From Deinococcus cellulosilyticus NBRC 106333 = KACC 11606 (lineage in GTDB: Bacteria > Deinococcota > Deinococci > Deinococcales > Deinococcaceae): a stretch of 64,000 nt of DNA. Position 1 is the first letter of the stretch, and each line of letters starts with the position of its first letter. The DNA is taken from contig NZ_BJXB01000003.1 of NCBI RefSeq assembly GCF_007990775.1, forward strand, positions 62,001 to 126,000, given 5' to 3'. Position numbers and translations under genes: made by a program. A model generated the notes under the pieces. The model was not told the origin of the DNA and searched no databases. It saw only the letters and a list, made by a program, of their open reading frames with translations. Shown in pieces: positions 63,688-64,000 of this stretch.

Positions 63688-64000
63688 ATGCGCATAGACC
63701 TGTTATCTCGCAACCCCCAGGTGACCCCGGAGCAGATGCTGGAGGGTTTTCAACCCACGGCCCGTTTCGGGGCTGTGAACTTCGACAACTACTATCCCAA
63801 TCCGGAGTATCCCTCCCAGGCGCAGACCAGGGACACCCTTCGGGAATTCACGGCCAATCCTCCTCAGCCTGTGAAACGCCTGTTTCGCAGGCCCAAACCT
63901 GTGGAAGGGGTCGGTTTTTACCTGGATGGAGGGTTCGGGGTGGGGAAGACCCACCTGCTCGCAGCTGCCTGGCATGCTTTTGAAGGCAGGAAAGTGTTCC
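63688..64000 (+). CDS. zapE: Cell-division ATPase ZapE / AFG1-like (3' end outside window)
   Basis: The first 104 residues of an AFG1-family ATPase. The ZapE N-terminal signature RFGAVNFDNYYPNPEYPSQAQ is clear, and the Walker A motif GGFGVGKTHLL follows. ZapE works with FtsZ in E. coli under low oxygen or high temperature, and homologues occur widely. AAGGA precedes ATG 63688 by 5 nt. The gene runs off the right edge, so only the N-terminal third is visible. Confidence 0.92.
   Translation, partial: MRIDLLSRNPQVTPEQMLEGFQPTARFGAVNFDNYYPNPEYPSQAQTRDTLREFTANPPQPVKRLFRRPKPVEGVGFYLDGGFGVGKTHLLAAAWHAFEGRKVF

Overview
The window looks like a chromosomal segment of a Deinococcus-type bacterium (Deinococcota). 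The evidence is the protein families and their order (efp-accB-accC; an EF-P with Arg at the tip residue 32), envelope genes built from DUF11-type repeats, many start codons lying 6 nt after a -10 hexamer with no Shine-Dalgarno (leaderless mRNAs, well documented in Deinococcus), and cyclic-di-GMP-II-type riboswitch aptamers, a class I recall from Clostridia and Deinococcus. The genus call is inference; there is no rRNA in the window.

Layout. 1-3127: minus-strand efp-accB-accC and a partial Sel1-repeat protein. 3432-5513: a DUF3592 membrane protein and a beta-propeller lipoprotein. 5606-9202: minus-strand genes (a poorly understood Deinococcus-Thermus protein, a DraG-like ADP-ribosylglycohydrolase, a metallophosphoesterase, a HAD phosphatase). 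9431-13304: a MerR/GyrI-like regulator, a MocR regulator divergent from an EamA transporter, and a secreted hypothetical. 13454-18417: two tandem Big_7-type Ig-repeat lipoproteins. 18679-31472: an arginine/carbamoyl-phosphate region, with carB on the minus strand and argG, GNATs, argH, a HIT protein, an N-acetylglutamate synthase and carA on the plus strand. 31885-52615: a 20.7-kb envelope locus of five exported proteins. 52776-58624: an M23 peptidase, an RCC1-repeat lipoprotein, an S4-domain protein and a PhoX-like phosphatase. 58711-61961: a zinc-starvation group. 61962-64000: a xylulokinase and the start of zapE.

Main regulatory findings. (1) The envelope locus is preceded by a cyclic-di-GMP-II-like aptamer (about 31760-31840) whose conserved 3' strand is also the 5' arm of an intrinsic terminator, which predicts an ON switch. 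A second aptamer (about 53523-53600) lies upstream of the RCC1 lipoprotein. Together they suggest that this locus makes a c-di-GMP-controlled surface structure. (2) argG is preceded by a 19-codon leader peptide with six Arg codons. Its last codons form the 5' arm of a terminator hairpin, so this looks like an arginine attenuator. (3) Four Fur/Zur-like inverted repeats precede a zinc-binding protein, an AztD-like chaperone, an unknown gene and a zinc-ribbon-less bL28 paralogue. (4) Several intergenic regions hold arrays of 7-bp repeats, two of them as inverted pairs around a core. No tRNA, rRNA, CRISPR array, insertion sequence or prophage was seen.
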